A stretch of 54,217 bases of DNA from an uncultured Lachnospiraceae bacterium (GCA_947589055.1 CANPZL010000011.1:1-54217), one strand, 5' to 3'. Numbered from the stretch's first letter, positions 17,030 through 27,548 are shown. The notes: a model not told the origin generated them from the sequence alone. Made by a program: numbers and translations.

Positions 17030-18293
17030 CTATACGCTGAAGGGCCTTCATAATACCAAGCTTGGCATGCGGATAGGTCAGGCCTCCCTGAAAATATGCA
17101 GCATAGGGCGGTTTCATAGGCCCGTCCGCTGATAATTCAATCGATGCACCGGAAACGAAAGCTCCCGCCGCCATGATAACATCACTGTCATATCCCGGCA
17201 TTGCCCACGGAGTTGGGACAACATAGCTGTCAATCGGTGCAGCAGCCTGTATTCCCTCACAAAAGGCAGTTAACAGCTCCGGTTTTCCAAAGGAAATCGC
17301 CTGTATAATATCATACCGCTCTTCCAAAGCATTAGGAACCGCCGGAAACCCGAAAGGTTCAAAGACATTGGCAGCAAAAACAGCCCCCTTTAGAGCAGCC
17401 GCCGTTACCGTAGGGGCAAGAAAGAATCCCTGAAGAAAGCTTGCAGTCGTACCCAGACTGGCTCCCAGCTCCTTTCCCAGCCCCGGAGCGGTCAGACGAT
17501 ATGCCGCCTGTTCTACATATTCTTTTTTCCCTACGATATATCCGCCGATGGGAGCAAGTCCGCCGCCCGGATTCTTAATCAGCGAACCTACGACCAGATC
17601 TGCCCCTAAATCCGACGGTTCCTGTTCTTCTACAAATTCTCCATAACAGTTATCCACCAGACAGATTACCTCCGGACGCAAGCGCTTGATATAAGCGATC
17701 AATTCGCCGATCCGTTCCACTGACAGCGTAGGTCTTACCGCATATCCTTTTGAGCGTTGAATCTCCACCAGCTTCGTTCGTTCATTCATTGCCTGCCGGA
17801 TCCCTTCCCAGTCAAAGGAACCGTCCGGAAGCAAATCCACCTGCCGGTATGTGATGCCATATTCTGCCAGCGAACCGGCAGAAGGACGGATTCCTATTAT
17901 TTCGTCAAGGGTATCATAGGGTTTTCCAACCGGCGACAGGATCTCATCCCCCGGTCTTAAGTTGCCTGCAAGGGCAACGTGAAGGGCATGGGTTCCACAA
18001 GTGATATGCGGCCGCACCAAAGCGTCCTCCGTATGGAACGTATCCGCATATACCCGTTCCAAGCCTTCTCGTCCTATATCATTATAGCCATAGCCGGTAG
18101 AGGGATACAAATGTGCCTCGCCGATCTTATTTTTCTGCATGGCATGTACCACTTTCAGCTGATTATATTCTGCTGTCCGGTCGATTGCGTAATACCGTTC
18201 CCAAAGTCGTTTCTCTATGTTCTGGCAATAGTCAAATACTCGTTTTTCAATTCCCAAACTTCCATATATGGAAGAAATATCCACATTACTCAT
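17004..18293 (-). CDS. PLP-dependent lyase of the aluminium-resistance/methionine gamma-lyase-like family
   Basis: Fold-type I PLP enzyme. The cofactor lysine is predicted at K240 in GSLIKNPGGG, with VDNCYGEF (the Asp that contacts the PLP ring) upstream and HITCGTHALHVAL forming the phosphate-binding region. The family is annotated as aluminium resistance protein or methionine gamma-lyase family, but its substrate in Firmicutes is not established. Length 429 is typical. It follows miaA by about 20 bases, a linkage seen across clostridia and bacilli (B. subtilis YnbB sits near miaA-hfq). Confidence 0.88.
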   Translation of the reverse strand: MSNVDISSIYGSLGIEKRVFDYCQNIEKRLWERYYAIDRTAEYNQLKVVHAMQKNKIGEAHLYPSTGYGYNDIGREGLERVYADTFHTEDALVRPHITCGTHALHVALAGNLRPGDEILSPVGKPYDTLDEIIGIRPSAGSLAEYGITYRQVDLLPDGSFDWEGIRQAMNERTKLVEIQRSKGYAVRPTLSVERIGELIAYIKRLRPEVICLVDNCYGEFVEEQEPSDLGADLVVGSLIKNPGGGLAPIGGYIVGKKEYVEQAAYRLTAPGLGKELGASLGTTASFLQGFFLAPTVTAAALKGAVFAANVFEPFGFPAVPNALEERYDIIQAISFGKPELLTAFCEGIQAAAPIDSYVVPTPWAMPGYDSDVIMAAGAFVSGASIELSADGPMKPPYAAYFQGGLTYPHAKLGIMKALQRIVDIDSKLW

Positions 18294-18313
18294 TTTGTCC
18301 GTTCTCCATGTAA

Positions 18314-19270
18314 CTATTCAAGATTTTTTATCAGTTTTTTTTCGGAAAGCACCGTAAGCATATAAGAAAAAATGGCATCTTCACTGTCAAACTCCTGCCG
18401 ATTCAGCCAGACGACCTCTCGTTCTCGTTTGAACCAAGTAAGCTGACGTTTTGCAAAATGCCGGGTATCCCGCTTTAAGGTATATACCGCCTCCTCATAG
18501 CTGCAACGGTTTTCCAGATAGTTAAGGATTTCCTTATATCCTAATCCCTGCATCGAAACCATGTCCCGATCGCAGCCGGCTTCCTTTAATCTTCGTACCT
18601 CTTCCACTAACCCCTGTTTAAGCATAAGCTCCACTCTGTCATCGATCCGTTCATACAACCTGTTCCTGTCATCATTCAAAACAAAATAGACGAAATTATA
18701 CGGAGATTCTTTTTTTCGTTGCTCCTGATTGTGTAAAGAAATCGGGATTCCGTTTTTTTGATAGAATTCCAAAGCACGGATCACCCGTTTTACATTATTC
18801 GGATGAATGGCGGCAGCAGAAACCGGATCCGCTTCTGCAAGAAGCCCGTGCAGATAGTCCGCCCCTTTTTCTTCTGCCAATGTCTGTAGTTCCTGCCGGC
18901 AGGTGCTTTCTTCCTCAGCCATAAAATCAATATCATACAGCAGAGCTTGTATATAAAAGCCGGTACCGCCTACTACGATTGGAAGTTTATCTTCCTGATA
19001 GATTTGTGTCAATGCCTCTTTTGCCATCGATTGAAAACGAACCACGTTAAACTCTTCCTCCGGCTCCAAGACATCGATCAGATAATGGGGAATGCCCCGC
19101 ATTTCTTCCTTTGTGATCTTAGCGGTCCCAATATCCATTCTGCGGTAGACCTGCATGGAATCGGCAGAAACCACCTGTCCACCCACTGTATCTGCCAGCC
19201 GGAGCGAAAGAGCAGTTTTTCCAACTGCGGTTGGTCCGGTCAAAATAATAAGCGGCGGTTTTTCCTTCAT
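18314..19270 (-). CDS. miaA: tRNA dimethylallyltransferase
   Basis: Adds an isopentenyl group to A37 of tRNAs reading codons that begin with U. P-loop GPTAVGKT (12-19), ADSMQVYRRMDIGTAK, and the C-terminal DTRHFAKRQLTWFKRE segment that contacts tRNA are all present; length 318 is normal. Its product is the substrate of MiaB, encoded three genes upstream in the same run. AAAGGAG precedes the ATG. Confidence 0.97.
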   Translation of the reverse strand: MKEKPPLIILTGPTAVGKTALSLRLADTVGGQVVSADSMQVYRRMDIGTAKITKEEMRGIPHYLIDVLEPEEEFNVVRFQSMAKEALTQIYQEDKLPIVVGGTGFYIQALLYDIDFMAEEESTCRQELQTLAEEKGADYLHGLLAEADPVSAAAIHPNNVKRVIRALEFYQKNGIPISLHNQEQRKKESPYNFVYFVLNDDRNRLYERIDDRVELMLKQGLVEEVRRLKEAGCDRDMVSMQGLGYKEILNYLENRCSYEEAVYTLKRDTRHFAKRQLTWFKREREVVWLNRQEFDSEDAIFSYMLTVLSEKKLIKNLE

Positions 19271-19322
19271 TTGGCAGTTTCTCCTTTCGATTCCAAATAT
19301 GTAGTATGGATATTCTTACCTC

Positions 19323-21242
19323 TTAATCCTGAATGCGTTTAAACTTTCGTTCCAATTCCCGTTTCGACATTGTAATGATCGTTGGTCTGCCATGCGGACA
19401 ATTATATGGATTTTCCAGCTTAAAAAGCGCATCCATCAAAGCCTCAGCCTCAGGGACGCTTAACTCCATATTCCCTTTTACTGCTGCTTTGCACGACATG
19501 GAAGCAATACGATAGATAAAGCGGTCAATATCTAAATGCTCCCCTTCTTCTGAAAGAGAATCCAAAAAATCAATAAAAATATCCCGTGCCGCCAGTCCAT
19601 AAGTCTCCAAAGGAACACCACGGAGCATATATTCCTTCCCGCCAAAGGTCTCAAGCTGAAAGCCAAGCTCTTCAAACAGCTTCCAATGCTCCCGAAGTAT
19701 CTCCTGCTGGCCGGGGGTAACGGAAATCACCAGCGGCGGCGCTAACAGCTGCGATACGATCTGACGATTCTGGTACTGCCGCATCAGTGTTTCATATAAC
19801 ACCTTCTCATGCGCAGCATGCTGGTCCATGATAAAGAGATTCTGTTCGTATTCGATCAGCCAGTAAGTACGAAACAACTGTCCGATCAACCGATGCTTCG
19901 GGCGTGCGGTTTCATCCAAAAAACCGGTTGAAAAAAATGAAATCTGTTCCTCGTCCGTCTCTTTTTGTACTTCATGGACAGAGGAAGCCTCCAAAGTTCT
20001 TTCAATAGTTTCATTAGTAGACATAATATTGTTATTGTCACTTACTTGTGGATGATCTTGTATGCACTCCGAATCCATAATCGGGTACGTGGGCATTTCG
20101 TCCCTTACCATACCGGATGAGGCAGGGGCAGCGAAAGCCGGCTTCTCCATCTGCCGCTTTCTATTGATTTCAAATGGTTCCGGCATCTGGGATATTCGAT
20201 GGTCTTGCTTTTCCCGTTTGTGTTCGCCTGCAAAGGACTGACTGACCTCCGGGATCAGCTCCTTTTGTTGTAATACCGAACGGATTTCTTCAAACAGGAA
20301 CCGATAAAGCTCCTCTCCTCTGCTATAGCGCATTTCCATCTTTCTGGGGTGAATATTTACGTCTAACAGCTTGGAATCCAGCTTCAGATTCAGTACCACA
20401 AACGGGAACTTATGCACCATGACAAAGGTTTTATAGGCTTCCTCGATGGCCTTTGTAACGACCGGACTTTTGATATAGCGTCCATTGATAAAGTAATGCT
20501 CAAAGCTTCTGTTTCCTCTGGATACATAGGGCTTTGCCAGATAACCGGAGAGCTTCATATCGTCTTGCTCAGCCTGAATGGGAAGCAGATTCCCGGTAAT
20601 ATCTTTTCCGTAAATATGATAGATAATATCCTTCAGACTTCCGTTTCCGGCAGTGTTTAGTTTGTTTTGACCGTTAGATATGAATGTAATGGATATATCC
20701 GGTCTGGATAGAGCGATCTGCTCCACCAGATCGTTAATGTAACTTCCCTCCGTCATGGGCGTTTTTAAGAACTTTCGTCTTGCAGGCGTATTATAAAACA
20801 GATTCCGCACAAGGAAGGTCGTTCCGTCCGGGCATCCGATTTCCTCTGCCGCCTGTTCTACGCCTCCACAAATCTCATATCGGATCCCGGTTAAGGAATC
20901 CGAAGTCTTGGTAATCACTTCAACCTGCGCAACTGCGGCGATGCTGGATAAGGCTTCGCCACGAAACCCCAGAGAACGAACGGTCAGCAGATCTTCGATC
21001 TGCCGGATCTTACTGGTGGCATGGCGTAAAAAAGCAGTCCTCACCTCATCCGCCGGAATGCCGCAGCCATTGTCCGTAACCCGGATCAAGGAACAGCCGC
21101 CTTCCTTGATCTCAATCGTTATGGCAGCCGCCCCGGCGTCGATGGCATTTTCCACCAGTTCTTTTACAACAGAAGCGGGCCGCTCAACAACCTCTCCCGC
21201 CGCAATTTTATCAATGGTGTTTTGGTCTAAGACCTGTATCAT
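19323..21242 (-). CDS. mutL: DNA mismatch repair protein MutL
   Basis: GHKL ATPase that links MutS to strand incision. N-terminal motifs ENAIDAG, DNGCGI and GFRGEALSSIA form the ATP site. After a variable linker (about 335-440) comes the C-terminal dimerisation/endonuclease domain with DQHAAHEKVLYE (D473 onwards) and CPHGRP near the end, the metal motifs of nicking-competent MutL in organisms without MutH. Length 639 fits. AGAAGGAG lies upstream of the ATG. Confidence 0.97.
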   Translation of the reverse strand: MIQVLDQNTIDKIAAGEVVERPASVVKELVENAIDAGAAAITIEIKEGGCSLIRVTDNGCGIPADEVRTAFLRHATSKIRQIEDLLTVRSLGFRGEALSSIAAVAQVEVITKTSDSLTGIRYEICGGVEQAAEEIGCPDGTTFLVRNLFYNTPARRKFLKTPMTEGSYINDLVEQIALSRPDISITFISNGQNKLNTAGNGSLKDIIYHIYGKDITGNLLPIQAEQDDMKLSGYLAKPYVSRGNRSFEHYFINGRYIKSPVVTKAIEEAYKTFVMVHKFPFVVLNLKLDSKLLDVNIHPRKMEMRYSRGEELYRFLFEEIRSVLQQKELIPEVSQSFAGEHKREKQDHRISQMPEPFEINRKRQMEKPAFAAPASSGMVRDEMPTYPIMDSECIQDHPQVSDNNNIMSTNETIERTLEASSVHEVQKETDEEQISFFSTGFLDETARPKHRLIGQLFRTYWLIEYEQNLFIMDQHAAHEKVLYETLMRQYQNRQIVSQLLAPPLVISVTPGQQEILREHWKLFEELGFQLETFGGKEYMLRGVPLETYGLAARDIFIDFLDSLSEEGEHLDIDRFIYRIASMSCKAAVKGNMELSVPEAEALMDALFKLENPYNCPHGRPTIITMSKRELERKFKRIQD

Positions 21243-21278
21243 ATCCGTTCTCCTTCTATCATGGTTTATGAGCGCTGA

Positions 21279-23903
21279 TTACCGCTGCGATTTTAATTTC
21301 TCCTGTAATTCACTCAGATAAACCAAAGCTTTCATCGGTGTCATATTTGTTAGATCCAACGATTGGATCTCGGCAACAACCTCCTGCTCCTTAGGATTGG
21401 CAAACAGGGATAACTGCTGCGGTTCCTCCTCACGTTTCGGTTTGGCGGCGACTACCTTTCTTGCTTTTTCCGCCAATCCGTGTTCCTTTAATATATCTGC
21501 AAGGATTGCATTTGCCCGCTGAATCACTGCGTCCGGAATTCCCGCAAGCTTTGCTACTTGTATTCCATAGCTTCGGTCCGCACCGCCTCGGATAATCTTT
21601 CGTAAAAACACAATATTATCCCCCTGCTCTTTGACGGAGATGCAGTAGTTATGAACGCCGGGCAGCACGCCCTCCAGTTCCGTTAATTCATGATAATGTG
21701 TGGCAAATAAGGTTTTTCCACCCAGCCGGTGATTACTGCTGATATGCTCTACCACTGCCCACGCAATGCTTAATCCGTCGTATGTACTGGTTCCTCTCCC
21801 GATCTCGTCTAAGATCAACAAACTGTTCGGAGTAGAATTTCGTAAGATATTGGCCACCTCACTCATTTCCACCATGAAGGTACTCTGTCCCGACGCCAGA
21901 TCATCAGAAGCCCCAACACGGGTGAAAATCCGGTCAACGATTCCAATCTCTGCCCGGTCTGCCGGAACGAAGCAGCCGATCTGCGCCATCAGCACGATAA
22001 GAGCAGTCTGCCGCATATAAGTGGATTTTCCTGCCATATTTGGTCCGGTAATAATAGCGATCCGGTTTTCTCCTAGATCCAGCATTGTATCATTATGGAT
22101 AAATAAATCGTTCGGAATCATTTTTTCTACCACCGGATGCCTTCCGCCCCGGATGTCCAGCCTGCCTTCTTCATTTAATGAAGGACGGACATAATGGTTT
22201 TGCAGGGATACATAAGCAAGGGTCGTCATGACATCCAGCTTTGCCACTGCGTGAGCGGTTCGCTGGACACGTTTGATTTCCTCCGAGATCGTGTCCCGGA
22301 CAGTAACGAAAGTTTCATATTCCAGAGCACATAATTTATCCTCCGAACCGAGGATCGTATCCGCTAACTGTTCCAGTTCGTCTGTCGTATACCGCTCGGA
22401 ATTCGCAAGCGTCTGTTTACGGATAAAATGCTCCGGCACCAAGTGTTTGTACGAGTTCGTAACATCAAAATAATAGCCGAAGATTTTGTTATATTTAATC
22501 TTCAGATTTTTGATTCCACTGGCTTCCCGCTCCTTTGTTTCCAGATCCGCCAGCCACTGTTTCCCATTGGTCCTTGCCTGTTTCAGTTCGTCAATCTGTT
22601 CCAAAAACCCTTCTTTGATGATTCCGCCTTCCTTGATCTGGAGCGGCGGATCTTCCACGATAGAATCTTCCAGCAGCTGATGCAGATCCTCCAGTCCGTC
22701 CAATTCCTCATAGATTTGCGACAGCATTTTGGAAGCGTATCCGGTCAGGATCTGTCTTAAATATGGCAGATACGACAGGGAGGATTTAAACGCTATCAGA
22801 TCTCTTGGATTGGCAGTCCGGAGGCTGATCCTTGTCATAAGCCGTTCCAGATCATAAATCGGGTTCAGATACTCCCGCAGTTCGTCCCGGTTTATGACCT
22901 CCTGATTTAACTCTTCAATCGCCTCCAGTCGTTCTTCGATCGCTTCCCGTTTTATAAGGGGCTGTTCCAGATAGGTCCGGAGGAGACGTGCCCCCATGGC
23001 AGTCTTTGTTTTATCTAAGACCCAAAGCAGACTGCCTTTTTTCTCCTTTTCCCGCAGGGTCTCTGTCAGCTCCAGATTCCTTCTTGCGGTTTGATCCAAA
23101 ATCATATAATCATCTACTGCATACAGCTCCAGCCGGTTCATATGCTCTAAGGAACATTTCTGTGTTTCCATCAGATATTCCATCAAAGCGCCGGAAGCAA
23201 TCACCGACAGGCTGTAATCTTTTAGTCCCAGCGCCTCTAGTGAACCCGCTTTAAAATGGCGGAGTAGACAGTCCGTCGTGTGTTCTTCCTCAAAATGCCA
23301 GTTGTCAAGGGCTGACACCGATATATGCATTCGATCCCGATAGTACTCAACGTCCCAATCCTCACATAAAAAGGCTTCGTTACAGATGATCTCCGCCGGC
23401 TGATATTTATTGATTTCGTTCTTACATTTATCCAGCCGGTTGACCTGACAGGTTCTTGCTTCGCCGGTGGTTATATCTGCAATTCCAATCCCGTATGCGT
23501 CGTCCACTGCGTAAATGCACATCAGATAGTTATTTTGCCCTTCCTTCAAGCTTTGAACAGACAAGTTCGTACCCGGTGTAATGATCCGGATTACTTCCCG
23601 CTGCACCAGCCCTTTCGCATTTTTCGGATCCTCTACCTGTTCACAGATCGCTACCTTAAATCCTTTTTCAATCAAACGATTCGCATATTGGTCGCAGGCA
23701 TGATAGGGAACCCCGCACATAGGTGCCCGTTCCTCCTGTCCGCAATCCTTTCCGGTCAGTGTGATTTCCAATGTCTTAGATGCCGTCAGAGCATCCTCAA
23801 AAAACATTTCATAAAAATCCCCAACCCGATAAAACAGGATACAATCCTGATACTTCTCTTTGATCTGAAAATATTGCTGCATCATTGGTGAATACGTTGT
23901 CAT
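21279..23903 (-). CDS. mutS: DNA mismatch repair protein MutS
   Basis: Recognises base mismatches and small loops. The N-terminal mismatch-binding domain starts SPMMQQYFQIKEKYQDC and includes the F-x-E wedge region (YRVGDFYEMF). The C-terminal ABC ATPase has GPNMAGKS (K626), LLILDEIGRGTS and FATHYHELTEL. I place the start at 23903: AGAAGGA lies 10 bases upstream and the product begins like other MutS proteins. An ATG at 23930 adds nine residues but has no ribosome site. The C-terminal region is short after the ATPase but carries the usual small clamp-contact tail. Confidence 0.96.
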   Translation of the reverse strand: MTTYSPMMQQYFQIKEKYQDCILFYRVGDFYEMFFEDALTASKTLEITLTGKDCGQEERAPMCGVPYHACDQYANRLIEKGFKVAICEQVEDPKNAKGLVQREVIRIITPGTNLSVQSLKEGQNNYLMCIYAVDDAYGIGIADITTGEARTCQVNRLDKCKNEINKYQPAEIICNEAFLCEDWDVEYYRDRMHISVSALDNWHFEEEHTTDCLLRHFKAGSLEALGLKDYSLSVIASGALMEYLMETQKCSLEHMNRLELYAVDDYMILDQTARRNLELTETLREKEKKGSLLWVLDKTKTAMGARLLRTYLEQPLIKREAIEERLEAIEELNQEVINRDELREYLNPIYDLERLMTRISLRTANPRDLIAFKSSLSYLPYLRQILTGYASKMLSQIYEELDGLEDLHQLLEDSIVEDPPLQIKEGGIIKEGFLEQIDELKQARTNGKQWLADLETKEREASGIKNLKIKYNKIFGYYFDVTNSYKHLVPEHFIRKQTLANSERYTTDELEQLADTILGSEDKLCALEYETFVTVRDTISEEIKRVQRTAHAVAKLDVMTTLAYVSLQNHYVRPSLNEEGRLDIRGGRHPVVEKMIPNDLFIHNDTMLDLGENRIAIITGPNMAGKSTYMRQTALIVLMAQIGCFVPADRAEIGIVDRIFTRVGASDDLASGQSTFMVEMSEVANILRNSTPNSLLILDEIGRGTSTYDGLSIAWAVVEHISSNHRLGGKTLFATHYHELTELEGVLPGVHNYCISVKEQGDNIVFLRKIIRGGADRSYGIQVAKLAGIPDAVIQRANAILADILKEHGLAEKARKVVAAKPKREEEPQQLSLFANPKEQEVVAEIQSLDLTNMTPMKALVYLSELQEKLKSQR

Positions 23904-23935
23904 GCCTGTACCGTCCTTCTCATAATCCATGTTTT

Positions 23936-25345
23936 CTATGCCAGACTGCCCAGAAAATAAAACCCTCTGGATTCGTCCAAGTGAACATTTTGCAAGCTTC
24001 CGATCAGAGTATCTTCACCGATAAAATGTACCAAAAGATTATTGGATAATCTACCTGTCACCATGGAAGCATCCTGCTCACTTCTTTCCTCTACCAAGAC
24101 CTCTACCGTTTGTCCTACCAGTGCGGCGGTCCGCTTTGCGGAAGTCTCCGCCACTACCGATAACAGCCGCAAAAACCGTTCCTTTGCTACCGCCTCCGGT
24201 ATCTGATCCTCCATAACCGCAGCCGGTGTTCCGGTTCGTTTGGAATACAGAAACGTATAGGCACTGTCATATTCCGCCTTTTTTACCACATCGATGGTTT
24301 CCAGAAAATCTTCTTCCGTTTCTCCGGGAAACCCTACGATAATATCCGTTGTCAGGGAAAGATCCGGTATTGCAGTCCGAAGCCGCTCTACCAGCATCAG
24401 ATATTGTTCCTTTGTATACCGGCGATTCATCTTATCTAACAGACGGGTACTTCCGGACTGAATTGGTAAATGCAGATGACGGCAGATTTTATCAGAGTGT
24501 TTCATCACTTGAATCAGCTCTTCCGACAAATCCTTCGGATGTGAAGTCATGAAACGGATCCGTTTTAATCCCGGTATCTCTTCTACCTTTTGCAGAAGCT
24601 GTGCAAAAGAAACCGGATGCTCCAGATTCTTGCCATAAGAGTTCACATTCTGTCCCAGCAGCATAACCTCTACGACCCCTTCGCTTACCAGCTGCTGGAT
24701 CTCCTTGATAATATCCTCCGGTTCCCGGCTCCGTTCCCGCCCTCGTACATACGGTACGATGCAATAGCTGCAAAAGTTATTGCACCCAAACATGATATTC
24801 ACGCCTGCCTTAAAGGAGAATTTCCGCACCGTGGGCAGGTCCTCCACGATCTCTTTCGCATCGTTCCATATATCGATGATCATAGCGTCCGATGAGAGCC
24901 GGTTATTGATCAGCTCAGCCAGCTTATAGATATTATGGGTGCCAAAGATAATGTCAACAAAGCGATACCGTTCTTTTATCCTTGTCACTACCTGTTGTTC
25001 CTGCATCATACAGCCGCAAAGAGCGATCATCATGTCAGGATTTTTCTTTTTATATGACTTTAACTGTCCCAGATGTCCATATACCTTCTGATTGGCATTT
25101 TCCCTTACCGTACAGGTATTGAGCAGTACAAAATCCGCTTCCTCCGTTTCCACTGCCAGATACCCAAGCCGCTCTAAGATCCCGGCAAGCTTTTCCGAAT
25201 CCTTAAAATTCATCTGACAGCCAAAGGTCGAAATATGATACGTCAGCGGACGTCCCATTTTTTTCGATTTCTGGCGGATACGTTCCCTACAGGTTTCTAT
25301 CATTTGCATCTGACGGTTTGCTTCCGCCTGTTCCCGTTCTATCAT
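23936..25345 (-). CDS. miaB: tRNA-2-methylthio-N6-dimethylallyladenosine synthase
   Basis: Radical-SAM methylthiotransferase that converts i6A37 to ms2i6A37 in tRNA. Three cysteines of the auxiliary cluster (C43, C78, C112) and the radical-SAM CNNFCSYC motif (C188, C192, C195) are visible, followed by a C-terminal TRAM RNA-binding domain (about 400-465). About 30 residues precede the core, longer than E. coli MiaB but usual in Firmicutes. Works after MiaA, encoded nearby. Confidence 0.97.
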   Translation of the reverse strand: MIEREQAEANRQMQMIETCRERIRQKSKKMGRPLTYHISTFGCQMNFKDSEKLAGILERLGYLAVETEEADFVLLNTCTVRENANQKVYGHLGQLKSYKKKNPDMMIALCGCMMQEQQVVTRIKERYRFVDIIFGTHNIYKLAELINNRLSSDAMIIDIWNDAKEIVEDLPTVRKFSFKAGVNIMFGCNNFCSYCIVPYVRGRERSREPEDIIKEIQQLVSEGVVEVMLLGQNVNSYGKNLEHPVSFAQLLQKVEEIPGLKRIRFMTSHPKDLSEELIQVMKHSDKICRHLHLPIQSGSTRLLDKMNRRYTKEQYLMLVERLRTAIPDLSLTTDIIVGFPGETEEDFLETIDVVKKAEYDSAYTFLYSKRTGTPAAVMEDQIPEAVAKERFLRLLSVVAETSAKRTAALVGQTVEVLVEERSEQDASMVTGRLSNNLLVHFIGEDTLIGSLQNVHLDESRGFYFLGSLA

Positions 25346-25368
25346 GATTGTTTTCCTTTCCGTCTATA

Positions 25369-26271
25369 TCAATCTATTCCGTATGTTTCCATGATCTGCT
25401 TCAATGTTTCCATATGTCCGTCCACCTGTTCCTTTAGTTCCATTTGCTTCATCTCCATCAGGATCTCCTGATAATCCAGCTCAGCCTGCTTCTTAAGTCT
25501 CGCATCGTCTATTTCTCCGGACTGATATGCCTGAAAGACCCGAAGTCCGTCTTTGTAGCCCAGTTTCATTCCAAACTGGATAAACCGTTGCCGAAAATTC
25601 AAGGTGCCATCCAGAAAATTCCCCAGAGACTGGCTGGGATAAACCGAAAGGAACTCCACGTCCGGATACTGCTGTTCAAACCGTTTCATTTCTTCCTTTA
25701 AACCTACCAGTATGATCTTGCGGAATCCCAGCTCATAAAGGGGTTTGATCGGTACATTATCCGTCAGTCCACCGTCCCGGTAAAGACTGCCCTGATATTC
25801 CACTGCCTCATGAATGACCGGCAGTGCGGAAGACGCCATTAAAAGGGTTTCGATGACATAGGAGGTTCTACCGTCCAGACGCATATAGCAACCCTCATAC
25901 GCTTGTTCCGATATAACTTTTGAAACACTACAAAAAATCGGGCGTCTGCTCTCGGTAATTTTTTTCATATCGACATACCCCCGAATCAAATAAAGCATTG
26001 CTTCCCTGGAAAAAATACCTTCCTTTCCATCGATCAATGCCCAGTCAGTATCAAAGACTGACAGCATATTCACTTGTTTCCATACTGCCTCTGCTTGTGC
26101 ATATTCATTGCACGCAAATAAAGCTGCATTTAAAGAACCAATGGAAGCGCCGGAGATTCCGCCGATCCAGCCTTCCATGTTCCGTTCTTTTAATGCCTTC
26201 CAGACTCCAATTTGATAAGCGCCTTTGGCGCCTCCTCCACTAAAGACCAATCCCCAATTCTGTTCCATCAT
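25369..26271 (-). CDS. Patatin-like phospholipase (RssA/YlbK type)
   Basis: Predicted lipid acyl hydrolase with a Ser-Asp dyad. The oxyanion hole is SGGGAKGAYQIG (11-22), the nucleophile S43 is in GASIG, and D165 is in DGGLTDN. No signal peptide, so cytoplasmic. Length 300 suits the bacterial small patatin group; the physiological lipid is unknown. Start ATG-ATG: the second (26268) is better spaced from GGTGG. A TATAAT box lies about 30 bases upstream. It heads the miaB-mutS-mutL-miaA run. Confidence 0.92.
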   Translation of the reverse strand: MMEQNWGLVFSGGGAKGAYQIGVWKALKERNMEGWIGGISGASIGSLNAALFACNEYAQAEAVWKQVNMLSVFDTDWALIDGKEGIFSREAMLYLIRGYVDMKKITESRRPIFCSVSKVISEQAYEGCYMRLDGRTSYVIETLLMASSALPVIHEAVEYQGSLYRDGGLTDNVPIKPLYELGFRKIILVGLKEEMKRFEQQYPDVEFLSVYPSQSLGNFLDGTLNFRQRFIQFGMKLGYKDGLRVFQAYQSGEIDDARLKKQAELDYQEILMEMKQMELKEQVDGHMETLKQIMETYGID

Positions 26272-26297
26272 TCCACCAACCGTTTTTTCTTATTCCC

Positions 26298-26303
26298 ATT
26301 ATA
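26298..26303 (-). promoter_or_regulatory. -10 box upstream of the patatin/miaB/mutSL run
   Basis: A perfect minus-strand TATAAT lies about 27 bases before the patatin start codon. The -35 region is only T-rich (TTTTGT at 17 bases), so this is a weaker call. The surrounding 80-base gap is AT-rich and separates this unit from the VWA gene. Confidence 0.45.
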
Positions 26304-26351
26304 TACAATTCAGTGGAAAAACAAAAGCAAAATATGAAGGAATCTTATGAT

Positions 26352-27548
26352 TCAACGAGGTGCCATCAGATACGAAATGGCCTCCTTTAACCCATCGACG
26401 GAAAGCAGATACATATGAAACAATTCCGACAGCCGATGTTCCGACTCCATCCAGCTTAATCCGGTCAGTCGTCCATGATAACGTGGATTCAGCCAGACTA
26501 CCTTTTTGTATTTGTTCTCCAGCATCTGACACCACTCATAGCCGCTCCGTCCACCGTTCGGCCCCCGGTAATTTCCGTTTATATCCAGCAGTTCCTCCGG
26601 AGCCATCTGGGCGTCTCCCACGATAATGACCTTATAATCTTTATCATAGTTCCGAAACAGATATTCCAAGTCCACCCAGTCGCCGTATTCACATTCCGGC
26701 GTCTTATATACCTTCTGATAAATGCAGTTATGAAAATAATAGGTCTGCACGTCCTTAAAATGATTCGCCTTATGCACAGCCTGGAACAGTTGGTTGCAAA
26801 GTTCCATAAAGGGATACATGGTTCCGCCGCAGTCAAATAACAGAAGCAGTTTGACCGTATTTTTTCTCGGACGGTCAAATTCCAGCTTTAAATACCCACC
26901 CTGCTTACAGGTACTGTCAACCGTCTTATCGATATCCAGTTCTGTCCGTTCCACATCAAGCCGGGCGGAATACTGCCGCAGTCGTCGGAATGCTACCTGA
27001 AACTGCCGCATACTTAATGCCCGGTCATTCCGAAAGCTTTGATACTTCCGCTCTCCCATCACGGAAAAAGCGGTATGCATTCCAGGTACGCCACCGATAC
27101 GGATTCCACCGGGATTCCGGCCGGAATGACCAAAGGCGGAGCCCCCGCTGGTTCCGATCCAGTAATTCCCGCCATTATGCTCCGAATTCTGTTCCGTTAC
27201 CCGCTCTCGGAACATCCGTTTTACGGTATTGCTATCCCGATGCTGTTCAAACCGGTACATTTCCCGGTTCAGATCTGTCGTATCCATTTCTCCCTTATCC
27301 AGCCATTTTAGGATCTCCGGCGGAATTTCTTCCGTATGCCGGATTCCCTGAAAATACTCTGAAAACGCAAGATCAAATTTATCAAAATCCGATTCCCGGT
27401 TTACCAGCGTCATACGGCACAGATAATAAAATTCCGTGAAGCTGCCATGACATAGTCCCTTGTCCAGTGCTTCCATCAGGGTAAGCCATTCCGTAACAGA
27501 CACATCGATCCCTTGATTCCGCAACAGATAGAAAAATGATAAGAACAC
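26352..27548 (-). CDS. VWA-domain protein of the CoxE-like family
   Basis: The C-terminal half is a von Willebrand factor A domain with a modified MIDAS motif, D239-C-G-G-T, in place of the usual DxSxS; this DxGGx form is typical of CoxE-like proteins paired with MoxR ATPases. Residues 1-200 are helical and include a glycine/serine-rich linker near 130-165. Start is GTG at 27548, overlapping the MoxR stop (TAGTG), with AAGGAG 9 bases upstream, so the two are translationally coupled. No signal peptide. The pair probably acts as a chaperone/metal-insertion or remodelling module; the client is unknown. Confidence 0.9.
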   Translation of the reverse strand: MFLSFFYLLRNQGIDVSVTEWLTLMEALDKGLCHGSFTEFYYLCRMTLVNRESDFDKFDLAFSEYFQGIRHTEEIPPEILKWLDKGEMDTTDLNREMYRFEQHRDSNTVKRMFRERVTEQNSEHNGGNYWIGTSGGSAFGHSGRNPGGIRIGGVPGMHTAFSVMGERKYQSFRNDRALSMRQFQVAFRRLRQYSARLDVERTELDIDKTVDSTCKQGGYLKLEFDRPRKNTVKLLLLFDCGGTMYPFMELCNQLFQAVHKANHFKDVQTYYFHNCIYQKVYKTPECEYGDWVDLEYLFRNYDKDYKVIIVGDAQMAPEELLDINGNYRGPNGGRSGYEWCQMLENKYKKVVWLNPRYHGRLTGLSWMESEHRLSELFHMYLLSVDGLKEAISYLMAPR